This document shows, piece by piece, positions 36,337-45,353 of a DNA stretch of 64,000 bases. How positions within the stretch are numbered: position 1 is the stretch's first letter; the number at the start of each line of letters is the position of its first letter. The notes beneath the pieces were generated by a model, which was not told the origin of the DNA, made no database searches, and saw only the letters and a program-made list of their open reading frames with translations. The stretch is from Oceanobacillus chungangensis (GTDB lineage: Bacteria > Bacillota > Bacilli > Bacillales > Amphibacillaceae), in the NCBI RefSeq assembly GCF_003369565.1, contig NZ_PIOD01000005.1, forward strand, positions 455,297 to 519,296, given 5' to 3'. The translations under genes were made by a program, and so were the position numbers.

Positions 36337-36502
36337 ACACAAAGGGGGATAGCACCAATCAGTAGTCATTCCAGGAACACGATTAAGTGTATTTGTCGAT
36401 ATCAAATTGAGCCAGTTGTGCGGAGTTTTGAGCCACCGTTTGCCGGACTGGAGAGCTAGTGAGTGCGGGATAGAGCCACTTGGTTGTGAAGGGCAAAATA
36501 AT

Positions 36503-36551
36503 AACCAGCCATTGGATTGGTACATTCCAATGGCTGGTTAATTTCTTTTTA
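36503..36551 (+). terminator. 14-bp perfect hairpin with T-rich tail
   Basis: AACCAGCCATTGGA (36503-36516) and its inverse (36526-36539) flank nine bases and are followed by AATTTCTTTTT. It could terminate the surface-polysaccharide locus or belong to the adjacent insertion-sequence remnant. Confidence 0.65.
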
Positions 36552-36716
36552 ATGATTACCGCCACTAAAATGTACCACCTGTGACATGTTTTTAACCACG
36601 GTGACAAAGAATGTACCGGTAAACGACAGGATGTTTACGACTTCACTTTCATATCTTTGGATAATTAATGAGCACACTTAATTCTGTGACATTTATAATA
36701 CAGGAGGTATTTTTTT

Positions 36717-37530
36717 ATGATTCATTATCGGTAGAATCTGGAGTTAAACTATGAAGGAATCAGTCTCAGAGGAATTGCTTCAAGCAAGTGACAGAGATTA
36801 TTCGCCTTGCGGAGAAGAAGAATTAGTATGTCCGTTAGAGGATGAAATGACGAACAAGTGGATTGAGGGGTTCTTTTTCCAGAAAAGTCTATAGAGGCTT
36901 CTTGAAGACAGCCACTGAAATTCGATTATATTCATAAAGAATTGGCAAAACCAAACGTAGCACTTTCGCTTCGCCATAATGAGTACGAGGCAGAATGTCG
37001 TACTACCAATAAAAAGATTCCATACTCCTATCGTAGCTTTTTACGTCATTACAGTGCGTATGCAAATAAGTACAAAGCAACACTGCGAATAGGTAGGAAA
37101 CCAGGAACAATTTTGGAAGTCGATTGGGAAGGTTCGACAGCCTTCATCATTGATAGAGATACTGGCGAGAAGTTAAAGGAGTATATTTTTGTTTCAACAC
37201 TTCCCTCTAGTCAATTATTCTACACAGAGGCGACTTTATCAATGGATTTACAAGCATGGATTACTGCTCATAACCATGCATTTGAGTATTTTGGAGGAAC
37301 TACACAGATTATTGTGCCTGACAATCTTAAAGCAACTGTAACAAAACAACAAAACATATACCTCACGTGAATTGGTATTAAACCCTACATATAGGAAAAT
37401 GGCAGAGCATTACAATGCAGTAGTTATGCCTGAACAGTGCTTCATCATCGATAAATTGAACTAAGAAGTTTGGATGATAATTTCAATGACAAAAAGACCT
37501 ACAGTCAAAACTCTTCTTGGAGTTTGAAAA
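36717..37530 (+). pseudogene. istA: Decayed IS21-family transposase istA
   Basis: From ATG 36717 (AGGAGG nine bases upstream) the frame reads MIHYR, stop, NLELNYEGISLRGIASS, then shifts frame to continue EVIRLAEKKN-like sequence. Bases 36942-37370 are open and show the DDE core (EVDWEGSTAFIIDRDTG, FVSTLPSSQLFYTEA, FFGG-like YFGGTTQIIVPDNLK). After 37371 it continues in another frame (LNPTYRKMAEHYN) and then jumps to EQCFIIDKLN with ~40 expected residues missing. Short GTGACA...ATGTACC direct repeats at 36560-36625 resemble an IS21 end. It carries at least one nonsense codon, two frameshifts and an internal deletion, and no istB follows. Confidence 0.85.
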
Positions 37531-37608
37531 GTAATTTTATCTTTTTAATAAAACGTTTTGACACATTAGAAATTTAAATTCTTAAGTTCCTGCCATATTC
37601 TAAAGATA

Positions 37609-37627
37609 AGAGTAGTTAATCTACTCT
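37609..37627 (-). terminator. Small hairpin after the Excalibur gene
   Basis: AGAGTAG/CTACTCT 7-bp stem with a five-base loop. Reverse-strand reading gives TTATCTTT after it, 40 bases past the stop at 37668. Confidence 0.5.
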
Positions 37628-37667
37628 AAATTAAAAATGAGAGTCAAATATTTTATTTACTAAAACC

Positions 37668-38378
37668 CTACTCACACCCAATCCCATCTCCATCCCTATC
37701 CAAATGACTAGCATATCCCGGATCACCACTCCGAACAGGAGCTGCCCCTGCAGCCCTTGCCGCTGTACAATTTTCATAATATACATTCATGCTTGATGCA
37801 GCCTCGCTACTTGAACTTGATCCAGAGTCTGTGACACCACTAGTAGAACTACTATCACTTGGACGCACAGTATTCGCTTCTGCGCTTGCTAATTTTGCTT
37901 CCGTAGATTCCAAATTTGCTTCTAGACTAGACACTTCGTCTTTGAGATTGGTATTGGTTTCTGTCAAAGCAGCAATATCTACATTCAACGATTCCTTTTC
38001 TGTATTAAATGCAGTTTTTTCTTCCTCGAGTGATTCTATTTTACCTTCATATTCAGTAACCTTTGTAGTCATTTCTTCTATATCAGACTCAAGATTTGAA
38101 ACTTCTTGGATGAGTTCCTGGTTTTCTGATTTTAACGTATCATTATCAGCCGCCAGACTTTCATTTTGTTCTACACTCTCAGCGAGTTGAGCTTCAAAAC
38201 TTGTATCGTATAATATGGTTCCAAGTATGAGCACGACGAGGCCACCTATTAAAGTAAGATAAAAGATTTTCTTTGAAATCCTTCTTTCTTTGTCTTTTTC
38301 TTTTTTAATAAAGTGAAAAGTGAGATAGAAAAGTGAAAAAATAATAGCAATAAAGCCTAGCAATTCGATAAAAATCAT
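37668..38378 (-). CDS. Membrane-anchored coiled-coil protein with Excalibur domain
   Basis: The 236-residue protein has two N-terminal membrane segments (~2-24 and ~36-58), a long coiled coil (~65-165, Glu/Lys/Leu-rich), a Ser-rich linker and a C-terminal Excalibur calcium-binding domain. The Excalibur domain has the conserved Cys in YENCTAARAAG and the DRDGDGIGCE calcium loop. Such domains are extracellular and often follow nuclease or wall-linked modules. Role unknown. The start is ATG 38378 behind AGGGGGAAATG. Confidence 0.85.
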   Translation of the reverse strand: MIFIELLGFIAIIFSLFYLTFHFIKKEKDKERRISKKIFYLTLIGGLVVLILGTILYDTSFEAQLAESVEQNESLAADNDTLKSENQELIQEVSNLESDIEEMTTKVTEYEGKIESLEEEKTAFNTEKESLNVDIAALTETNTNLKDEVSSLEANLESTEAKLASAEANTVRPSDSSSTSGVTDSGSSSSSEAASSMNVYYENCTAARAAGAAPVRSGDPGYASHLDRDGDGIGCE

Positions 38379-38939
38379 TTGTCATTTCCCCCTTATTTTA
38401 AAACATGGTGGTACATTTCATATTTAACCGTTGATGCTCCTAAAGAAGTATCAATGGTAATTATATTTTTATAGAATACCAATCTCAGCATTAATTAATG
38501 TAGGGCGATTTTTTGATTTATTCAATTATGATAAGTTATTTACAAGAACAGAATTCCTATCTATAAGCGCTAATGTCCGCTGCATTTGTTTATTTAATAT
38601 ATAGCTAGAGACTCTCATTGGCACTTGGTTAAGATCTTTAAAAGTAATCATCGATTGAATATCAGGATTTGTATCGCTTTGATAGGCTTTTATGTAAAGT
38701 ACATGATGATAGAATATCCAGCAGCAGTCATAGTCAGTAGTAGAATGTGTGGGGAAGGTATAGAGGTATCGGTCTGGATTTATTGGGAGCGGGATTTTTC
38801 GTCTATATCCAGACTAAGCACTTTCTCATTTGTACGAACCGCCTCTAGACAAGCATTAACTTGTTCTTATAAAATAAAAATCTTCCTTTGAGCGATAGGA
38901 TATGATACCGCTTTCCTATGCAATGATCAAGTCAGCTCC

Positions 38940-39155
38940 ATCAAAGGACAGCCGGAATTTATCACCAAGTTAGCCTTAGCTTATTACCTAAAGGTTTGTA
39001 TTTCTTGCCAGCCTATATTGGGATAAAATGATCTTACCTCATTAATTGGAATTTTTGTATGAAAATGGTCTTGAAACTTTGAGAGTTACGTTTTTGGCGA
39101 ATGAGTCTCAGGAGAAAGAAAAAGTAATCAGCTTAACAGAAGTGAAATTTGTTTA
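38940..39155 (+). pseudogene. 3' relic of an unidentified gene
   Basis: Plus-strand frames read GQPEFITKLALAYYLKV and, in another frame, ENGLETLRVTFLANESQEK followed by a stop at 39153-39155, directly before a good terminator. The two pieces look like one coding sequence interrupted by stops and a frameshift. I cannot name the family. Confidence 0.35.
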
Positions 39156-39166
39156 AGTATGGAATT

Positions 39167-39200
39167 GGGGCTTTGATGGGGAATCAAAGCCTCGTTTTTA
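39167..39200 (+). terminator. Rho-independent terminator
   Basis: GGCTTTGAT and ATCAAAGCC form a 9-bp stem around GGGGA, followed by TCGTTTTT. It terminates the relic gene upstream. Confidence 0.85.
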
Positions 39201-39279
39201 TTAGTGTTATTGATTGTCTGTATTTCTTGGGAAATACCTAAGGATACAGGGACAACTACCTCTCTCCTTTACTAATAGG

Positions 39280-39318
39280 AAGATATGGACAGAGAACTCA
39301 TCCCTCTGTCCATATCTT
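39280..39318. repeat. 14-bp perfect inverted repeat
   Basis: AAGATATGGACAGA (39280-39293) and its inverse (39305-39318) lie 29 bases past the stop of the reverse-strand sigma factor gene, and may end its transcript although the T-run is poor. Confidence 0.55.
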
Positions 39319-39346
39319 AAACAAAAGCAACTTATTTTCTCAATTT

Positions 39347-39922
39347 CTAAGGATATTCTTCTTTCACCAATAGCTTCCCAAAGTCGTCTAAACTCCGGAG
39401 CCTCTTCCTAGCCTCCTTGGCCCAGCTCTTAACTGCTTCAATAGAAACTCCCTCTTGTTCAGCAATCTCTCTTAATGTCATGCCTTCAATAATATAAAAA
39501 CGTACCCATTTCCATTGTTTTTCGGTCAGTAATTCTTTTACTTTCTGCCAAAGGTAAAAATCATTCGTGATATGCTCGGCGGGGTTACCCTCAGATGAAG
39601 CAGGGAGACTTGCCTTATGATACACATCGGATTCAAATGCGGCGTCTTCCTCTTTTGGCGCTAACTCTTCCATTTCTAGCCTTCTATTTTCTTTTCGAAT
39701 AAGATCGATCAAGCGGTGGCGAATTGTGAAGTTGAAGTATGTGGAAAGTGGACCTTTATCTGGCTGATAGTTCTCGTAAGCATTCCACATTGCGACGATT
39801 CCTTCCTGATAAAATTCCTGATGGGGATCTCGGATGTTTAATTTGTGAAGGTGGTAATGAATTCTGCGCTCATTCTGCTCAAATATCTCTTCAAATGTAA
39901 ACTTGTCTTTTACCATTAGCAT
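39347..39922 (-). CDS. Orphan sigma-70-family factor
   Basis: The ~191-residue protein has sigma region 2 at ~10-90 (YQEGIVAMWNAYENY, PLSTYFNFTIRHRLIDLIRKENR) and region 4 at ~125-175 (LTEKQWKWVRFYIIEGMTLREIAEQEGVSIEAVKSWAKEARKRL). There are no regions 1 or 3, as in group 3/4 and phage-like sigma factors. No anti-sigma gene lies beside it. A GAGGAG sits four bases before ATG 39922 and ten before ATG 39916, so either may be the start; the upstream ATG at 39934 overlaps that site and is unlikely. Confidence 0.85.
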   Translation of the reverse strand: MLMVKDKFTFEEIFEQNERRIHYHLHKLNIRDPHQEFYQEGIVAMWNAYENYQPDKGPLSTYFNFTIRHRLIDLIRKENRRLEMEELAPKEEDAAFESDVYHKASLPASSEGNPAEHITNDFYLWQKVKELLTEKQWKWVRFYIIEGMTLREIAEQEGVSIEAVKSWAKEARKRLRSLDDFGKLLVKEEYP

Positions 39923-40120
39923 GTCACTCCTCATTAGAAAATCTCTTCATTTTTATATTCGAAGCGGATTGTAGAAAGGGGGTGTGAGAAGTTGAAAATA
40001 AATTTAGAATCGACATAAAGTAAGCTAAAACGCAAATCATTCTATATTTAATCTAGGACATTTGTCCTGTTATGTAAAGAGCAATCTTTTGATGCATTTT
40101 TACTAAGTATAAAGAGGATA

Positions 40121-40172
40121 CAGACAGGTGCATCGTCTGCCAATGGGTCATAGAACCTGTCCCTCCGTCCCT
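40121..40172. repeat. GACAGGT...ACCTGTC intergenic repeat
   Basis: GACAGGT (40123-40129) and ACCTGTC (40155-40161) are inverted, with GTGCATCGTCTGCCAATGG between. It closely resembles 43103-43150 and belongs to the same family as the palindrome inside the NUDIX gene end. The remainder of the 39923-40403 gap shows no gene. Confidence 0.65.
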
Positions 40173-40403
40173 TTTAATGCATGCGGCTTCAATAATTATA
40201 AAATTACTTCTTTTTATTATTTACTTGAATGTCAAAATAATGAACCGATATATGTTAGGTGATATGTGCTAGTTCTTTTGACTTAATTACTCTTTGTGGA
40301 AGTGCTGTTAAATGTCAATGGCGATATTAAACCTTTTATTGAATTACTAGATATATACGTATAAAGATTGATTGAATTAAAGATAAAGGAAGGAGCTTAT
40401 AAA

Positions 40404-40865
40404 ATGACGATAGAAATTAATGAAAGAAACAGAATCATTACGAATTTATTGAACGGAACAAATGTATCGTTAAAGTCGATAATGCCGATTAATTATCAAA
40501 TGAGTAAACCTCAATTATTAGGAAAGCAATTAGAACTTCAATTTGGAGTATTGATTGCAGTCACAGGAGATATAAAGGGTAGTTTAATTTTATCTGGTGA
40601 TGCAAGTGTTTTTAGTTATATTGGGGAAGCAATGTTTGGCATGCCTTTAGAAGGAGAAATGCTTTCATCATTTAGTGGTGAATTGGGCAATATGCTTGCG
40701 GGTAGAATATCTACTACTATAGTAGAGAATGGCATTAAAACAGATATAACGGCTCCAACAATTTTTCAGGGGAACACTACATTATCAGGCTATGAGAAAG
40801 CCATTCAGATAACTGCAGAATTCGATAAAGTTGGTGGAATGGATATATACTTGCTGCTTTATTGA
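40404..40865 (+). CDS. cheX: CheX-like CheY-P phosphatase
   Basis: The 153-residue CheC/CheX-family protein has GDIKGSLILSGD and a single catalytic E-x-x-N motif (ELGNMLAGRIS, Glu ~93, Asn ~96), followed by TAPTIFQGNTT. One motif fits CheX, which hydrolyses phospho-CheY to reset the flagellar switch. ATG 40404 is chosen because AGGAAGGAG precedes it by eight bases. An MCP gene follows 155 bases on. Confidence 0.85.
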   Translation: MTIEINERNRIITNLLNGTNVSLKSIMPINYQMSKPQLLGKQLELQFGVLIAVTGDIKGSLILSGDASVFSYIGEAMFGMPLEGEMLSSFSGELGNMLAGRISTTIVENGIKTDITAPTIFQGNTTLSGYEKAIQITAEFDKVGGMDIYLLLY

Positions 40866-41020
40866 TAATCGGAAGAACTATCGGATGGATGTAGATTATT
40901 ATATTGAAGTTTTTTTAATGAAACTTAAAAAGGCAGTGGAAAAGATCTTATAAGTAAAAGCACAATCAACCTAATGGCATAAGTAGAAAGCCAGTCAAAT
41001 GGATAGGGAGGAAGATTTAC

Positions 41021-43087
41021 ATGGGGGATAAAAAAAGGAAGACAAATTTGTTTAATTGGATAAGAAAAAGTATTTCAACAAAAGTATCTCTTGTTCTGTT
41101 TATAGCTATTGTAATTGTATTTTCTGCTACAGGGGGTCTAATCCATTCTTATACTAAATCATTATTAGTTGAAAATGTAGAAGAAACCCTATCAACAAAA
41201 AGTGTTGCAATTGCAGATCAAGTTAATAGTATGTTCGCAGAAAAAGGAACAATCGTGAGACAGATAGCAACAAACCAAGAAATAGTAAAGTACTTGAATA
41301 CAGCAGGATCAAGGGAGGAAGCAACGACAAATTCCTATTATGATGGGGTTTTGAAATCACTTGATGAAATTGTTAAGTCAGATGATTCTATCGCAATGAC
41401 TTGGGTTGCCAGCAATAAATCAAATTTTTTAATTGGAAGTAATAATGTTTTATCGGATTCCAGTTTTGATATAAAATCCAGACCGTGGTATGAACCAGCC
41501 TTAGTAGAAGATGATGTATATTTTACTGAGCCATATATGGATGAGGTATTCGGAAAGATTATTTTGAGTGTAATGAAACCAATTAAAATGGATGGAAATA
41601 CGGTTGGTATCGTTGCGATTGACATATTTTTGGATGGATTACCGGAATTAATGCAATCATATAAGATGGGGGAGAGTGGGTATTCATTTTTAATCTCCAA
41701 CGAAGGAACATTCCTGTATCATCCAAAAGATGAACTAATAATTGAACAAAAAATTCAATCGCTTTCTGGAGAAATCGGAAATATTGGTAAAAAAATGGTT
41801 AAGAGTGAAAAGGGACTTGAACTAACTCAAGTAAATGATGGACTGGAATATATCGGGTATTCACCAGTTACTACAACTGGTTGGTCAGTGGGTACATCTT
41901 TACCAGAGAAGGAAGCATTAGGCAGTTTAAGTACCTTTACGAAAATGATGATGATATACTTTGGAATCTCTTGCTTAATTCTTATTGTAATAGTAATCTT
42001 CCTGTTAAAGCGGATGTTAAGGGAAATTCCTCTTGTAACAAATATCATGAAGCAACTTGAATTGGGTGATTTAAGTCAGTTAAATTTACAAGCAAAATCA
42101 GAAGATGAAATTGGTCAATTGGTAACATCTACAAATCAAATGAATAATAGACTTCGAGATATTGTAAGCCAAATAAATACAGTTTCTGAAACAGTTAGCA
42201 GTCAAAGTGAGGAACTAACTCAATCTGCAAATGAAATAAAAGTTGGCACGGAACAAATTGCAACAACCATGCAGGAATTAGCATCTGGATCTGAGACTCA
42301 GGCAAATAGCGCAAGTGATTTAGCATCTGTAATGAGTTCCTTTACAATGAAAGTTCAAGAGGCAAATGAAAGTGGGGAACGCATAGGAGATAATACTAAG
42401 ATTGTCTTAAGCATGACTAAAGATGGTTCAGAGTTGATGAATAAATCCATTCAACAAATGGGTAGAATTGATCAAATTGTACAAGATTCTGTACAAAAGG
42501 TGCAAGGTTTAGACAAACAGTCTCAAGAGATTTCTAATTTAGTAACGGTTATTAAAGATGTTGCTGACCAAACAAACCTTCTTTCGCTAAATGCTGCAAT
42601 CGAAGCTGCAAGGGCTGGCGAACATGGAAAAGGATTTGCTGTTGTGGCTGATGAGGTCAGAAAACTTGCGGATCAAGTCTCTGTCTCAGTAACCAATATA
42701 ACAGACATTGTTTCAAATATTCAAAAGGAAACAACCTTAGTAACAGGTTCATTGCAAGATGGATATAAAGAAGTTCAACTAGGAACGGCACAAATAGAAA
42801 CTACAGGCGAAACTTTTGGGAATATAAGTGAAGCAGTAATAGAAACGGTAGAAAGCATTACTGCTATATCAGAAAACTTAGCGGATATTGCTGCCAGTGC
42901 ACAGGAGATGAATGGATCAATAGAAGAGATTGCATCCATATCAGAAGAGTCTGCTGCAGGAGTTGAACAAACATCTGCCTCGTCTCAACAAACAAGCAGC
43001 ATTATGGAAGAGGTAGCCGGAAGTTCGGAGCAACTTGCTAAATTAGCAGAAGAGTTGCATGGATTGGTTAGAGTTTTTAAATTGTAA
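41021..43087 (+). CDS. Methyl-accepting chemotaxis protein, Cache-HAMP-MCP
   Basis: The 688-residue transmembrane receptor has TM1 at ~20-45, an external double-Cache sensor at ~50-300 ([12 protein letters not shown] region [13 protein letters not shown] and [10 protein letters not shown]), TM2 at ~305-330, HAMP at ~331-385 and the cytoplasmic signalling hairpin at ~400-688. The hairpin tip is [19 protein letters not shown]. Methylation regions flank the tip. The ligand is unknown; Cache domains of this kind often bind amino acids. A GGGAGG site precedes the ATG. Confidence 0.95.
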   Translation: MGDKKRKTNLFNWIRKSISTKVSLVLFIAIVIVFSATGGLIHSYTKSLLVENVEETLSTKSVAIADQVNSMFAEKGTIVRQIATNQEIVKYLNTAGSREEATTNSYYDGVLKSLDEIVKSDDSIAMTWVASNKSNFLIGSNNVLSDSSFDIKSRPWYEPALVEDDVYFTEPYMDEVFGKIILSVMKPIKMDGNTVGIVAIDIFLDGLPELMQSYKMGESGYSFLISNEGTFLYHPKDELIIEQKIQSLSGEIGNIGKKMVKSEKGLELTQVNDGLEYIGYSPVTTTGWSVGTSLPEKEALGSLSTFTKMMMIYFGISCLILIVIVIFLLKRMLREIPLVTNIMKQLELGDLSQLNLQAKSEDEIGQLVTSTNQMNNRLRDIVSQINTVSETVSSQSEELTQSANEIKVGTEQIATTMQELASGSETQANSASDLASVMSSFTMKVQEANESGERIGDNTKIVLSMTKDGSELMNKSIQQMGRIDQIVQDSVQKVQGLDKQSQEISNLVTVIKDVADQTNLLSLNAAIEAARAGEHGKGFAVVADEVRKLADQVSVSVTNITDIVSNIQKETTLVTGSLQDGYKEVQLGTAQIETTGETFGNISEAVIETVESITAISENLADIAASAQEMNGSIEEIASISEESAAGVEQTSASSQQTSSIMEEVAGSSEQLAKLAEELHGLVRVFKL

Positions 43088-43102
43088 TTATTAAGTGGAA
43101 AA

Positions 43103-43150
43103 GGGACAGGTGCATTGACTGCCATTGAATTGAATGGGGGTGGATGGGGG
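43103..43150. repeat. GGGACAGGTGCATTGACTGCC repeat copy
   Basis: Near-identical to the first half of the unit at 40121-40172, placed 16 bases after the MCP stop. Confidence 0.6.
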
Positions 43151-43287
43151 CTGTTCCTTTGTTTATAGGTGTTAGTGAATTAACTCTCATAGTTTGTGTC
43201 CAATCATCATAAAAAGATAGAAGAGGAGATTAACTTTTGCATTAAGCTCCTATATTTAACATGGAAAATAAAAATATAACAGTATAT

Positions 43288-43320
43288 AAAAAGCCATCCA
43301 GTATAGATAGATGGCTTTAG
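43288..43320 (-). terminator. Terminator of the lipoprotein gene
   Basis: AAAGCCATC/GATGGCTTT 9-bp stem with an 11-base loop. On the reverse strand it is followed by TTTTTAT, just past the stop at 43326. The plus side could also terminate the MCP transcript. Confidence 0.85.
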
Positions 43321-43325
43321 TCCTA

Positions 43326-43973
43326 TTATTCTACTTCAGTTTCCATTAAATCTTGAGGGTATATGAGTGTATCAAATATCTCGCCATTGTCTGCATTTTT
43401 TACTAAAATAGTAACTTCATAATCATCAGGGTTAGCACCATCAAATAACTGATAAATCATGCCACTGAATGCCAGTGTTAATGCTGCCATTCCATCAAAG
43501 CTATTTTCAAAAGCCTCTTGATCCACGCTCATTGTAAACTCGGAAAATGATTTATTAGCAGTTACATCTTGGATAGAAACAAAATCCTCACTATTAACGA
43601 GTTCTTCCATCGTGCTATTCAATTCATCTCCAAGTTCCTTTATCATGTCTTTATGTTGTGATTTAGACATCTTATATGTTATAGATCCATCACTATTTTC
43701 TGTAACTTCTTTAATCCCGGATTCTTTAGCATCTGCAATCACCTGATCCAAATCTTCTCCTTCAAAGAAAGAAGCGGGAATTGTGACCTCAACATTTAGA
43801 AGACCTTTATCTACGTTAAGGGATTCTTCATCTTTCGAACTGTCATTACTATCTGTGGTTTCAATATGATCACCAGCTTTATCTTTGCTGGATGAGTCCT
43901 TCGTTTCTTCATTTCCACTACAAGCAGCTAATACAAATACGATACTTATTAAAATAAATAATAACTTTTTCAC
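43326..43973 (-). CDS. Lipoprotein of unknown function
   Basis: The ~215-residue protein begins with a lipoprotein signal peptide ending LAAC-SGN, then a Ser/Asp/Lys-rich linker and a folded domain from ~55 with alternating charged strands. It would be anchored in the outer face of the membrane. I recognise no enzymatic motif. GTG 43973 (AGGA eight bases upstream) is preferred over ATG 43985, which lacks a ribosome site. It lies between chemotaxis and flagellin genes, but its own transcript is separate. Confidence 0.8.
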   Translation of the reverse strand: MKKLLFILISIVFVLAACSGNEETKDSSSKDKAGDHIETTDSNDSSKDEESLNVDKGLLNVEVTIPASFFEGEDLDQVIADAKESGIKEVTENSDGSITYKMSKSQHKDMIKELGDELNSTMEELVNSEDFVSIQDVTANKSFSEFTMSVDQEAFENSFDGMAALTLAFSGMIYQLFDGANPDDYEVTILVKNADNGEIFDTLIYPQDLMETEVE

Positions 43974-44195
43974 TATTATCCTCATATGAAATCTATTAAT
44001 CCATCAAGGAATTCTATCATATTTGGGGATGATTTACTAAGTTGTTTTGTGACTATCTGACTAACTTCGGCTGATTATGGAGTTAGCTGTTGATTGGGCT
44101 AACTCAGAATTTTTATCTTGATTTATTGCGTTCTGTACTTTATTAGCTTTCTTTTATTGTTCAATATAAAAGTTATAAAACTTTTTTAAAAACGT

Positions 44196-44221
44196 TAAAC
44201 ATTATCGAAATCTGCCGATAT
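44196..44221 (+). promoter_or_regulatory. SigD promoter of the flagellin genes
   Basis: TAAA (44196-44199), a 14-base spacer, then GCCGATAT (44214-44221) matches the SigD consensus TAAA-N14-16-GCCGATAA closely. Transcription would begin ~44228, giving a ~200-base leader. Confidence 0.9.
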
Positions 44222-44377
44222 AAATAATGTATCATCAATCCAGATGTGAGAAGATACAACGAAGTCTGAGGGATTCATCAAACATGAGTGAATCCAAAGA
44301 TAGATTTCAAGTTCTTTCAGGAGAACTGCAAGTTAATTTGTTAATAGCTCTAAATCAGAGTTGTTATAGATGTGGGA

Positions 44378-44417
44378 CACAAGGATGTGACCTGCAAAAA
44401 ATATTTTTACATGGAGG
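44378..44417 (+). promoter_or_regulatory. Two CsrA-type sites in the flagellin leader
   Basis: CACAAGGATGTG (44378-44389) folds as CACA/TGTG around an AGGA loop and matches the CsrA consensus RUACARGGAUGU at all but one position. The second GGA lies in the ribosome site ATGGAGG (44411-44417). An upstream hairpin plus a site over the Shine-Dalgarno is the arrangement known for CsrA repression of Bacillus subtilis hag. Confidence 0.75.
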
Positions 44418-44427
44418 TAAAGAAAAC

Positions 44428-45243
44428 ATGATTATTAATCATAATATTTCTGCTCTTAACGCACACCGCCAATTAGGAGCAAATCAAAACTCAGTACAAG
44501 GTTCGTTAGAAAAATTATCATCAGGCCTTCGTATTAACAAAGCATCAGATGATGCTGCAGGACTAGCAATCTCTGAAAAAATGCGTGGACAAATTCGTGG
44601 ATTAGAACAAGCATCTACAAACGCACAGGATGGTATTTCTCTGATTCAAACGGCTGAAGGGGCATTAAACGAAACACATGCTATTTTACAACGTATGGGA
44701 GAATTATTTACACAAGCTGCCAACGAAACACTTACAACGGATGATAATGACAAAATTCAAGCTGAAATTACTGCTTTAACTGATCAAATTAACAGTATTG
44801 CTGACCAAACACAGTTTAATACAAAGAAATTGTTAAATGGTACAAGTACTATCACTTTTCAAGTTGGAGCTAACTCAGGTGAAACTATTGCATTAACTTT
44901 GAGTGATAACACGGCTGGTACTTTAGGAGTGAGTGGCTTAACGGCTTTAAATGGTACAAATGCCACAGCTGCAACTAACCTAACAGCAGTGCAAAATGCG
45001 ATAAATACTGTTTCTACAAACCGTTCAAATCTCGGAGCAGTTCAAAACCGCTTAGAGCATACAATTAATAATTTAGGAACTTCAGCAGAAAACTTAACTG
45101 CTGCAGAATCACGTATCCGTGACGTTGATATGGCGAAAGAAATGATGGAATTCACTAAGAACAATATCCTTTCACAAGCAGCGCAATCAATGTTAGCTCA
45201 AGCAAACCAAATGCCTCAAGGCGTTTTACAATTGCTTCAATAA
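44428..45243 (+). CDS. hag: Flagellin 1
   Basis: The 271-residue flagellin has the full N-terminal D0/D1 segment (MIINHNISALNAHRQLGANQ, SGLRINKASDDAAGLAISEKMRGQIRGL) and C-terminal segment (AESRIRDVDMAKEMMEFTKNNILSQAAQSMLAQANQ). Only a short variable D2 region lies between, at ~150-185. ATG 44428 after GGAGG is chosen; an in-frame start 201 bases upstream would add residues unlike any flagellin. It is secreted through the flagellar export apparatus and polymerises into the filament. It is first of three tandem paralogues. Confidence 0.97.
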   Translation: MIINHNISALNAHRQLGANQNSVQGSLEKLSSGLRINKASDDAAGLAISEKMRGQIRGLEQASTNAQDGISLIQTAEGALNETHAILQRMGELFTQAANETLTTDDNDKIQAEITALTDQINSIADQTQFNTKKLLNGTSTITFQVGANSGETIALTLSDNTAGTLGVSGLTALNGTNATAATNLTAVQNAINTVSTNRSNLGAVQNRLEHTINNLGTSAENLTAAESRIRDVDMAKEMMEFTKNNILSQAAQSMLAQANQMPQGVLQLLQ

Positions 45244-45353
45244 ATTTTTAGAAAACTTAAAGGAGACCTTTCTGCTTTTAGTGTCTTCTTCTACTCTAGC
45301 ATTTCACAAGGATAGGTCTTGCTAGTAAAATACAAACATGGAGGTTAGGAAAA
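45244..45353 (+). repeat. Flagellin intergenic leader, copy A
   Basis: This spacer is nearly identical to 46173-46281. It contains CACAAGGATAGG (45305-45316) in the loop of CTAGC/GCTAG (45296-45300, 45321-45325) and ATGGAGG (45338-45344) at the ribosome site, echoing the CsrA-site pair of the first flagellin leader. Confidence 0.7.

Larger units (their letters stand above)
38379..39346. other. Gap with gene debris
   Basis: About 970 bases with no intact gene. Short open stretches (for example 38625-38891) have no ribosome site or recognisable product. An 8-bp inverted repeat (GTCTGGAT...ATCCAGAC) spans ~38771-38815. The 3' relic at 38940-39155, its terminator and a hairpin are listed separately. 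Confidence 0.5.

Noticed and set aside
39214..39411. Forward open frame of 65 codons opposite the sigma factor end
   Set aside because: Overlaps the inverted repeat and the antisense of a clear sigma factor gene.
44227..44427. 67-residue N-terminal extension of flagellin 1
   Set aside because: It begins within a few bases of the SigD start point and contains the CsrA-type sites; flagellins start with MIINHN.
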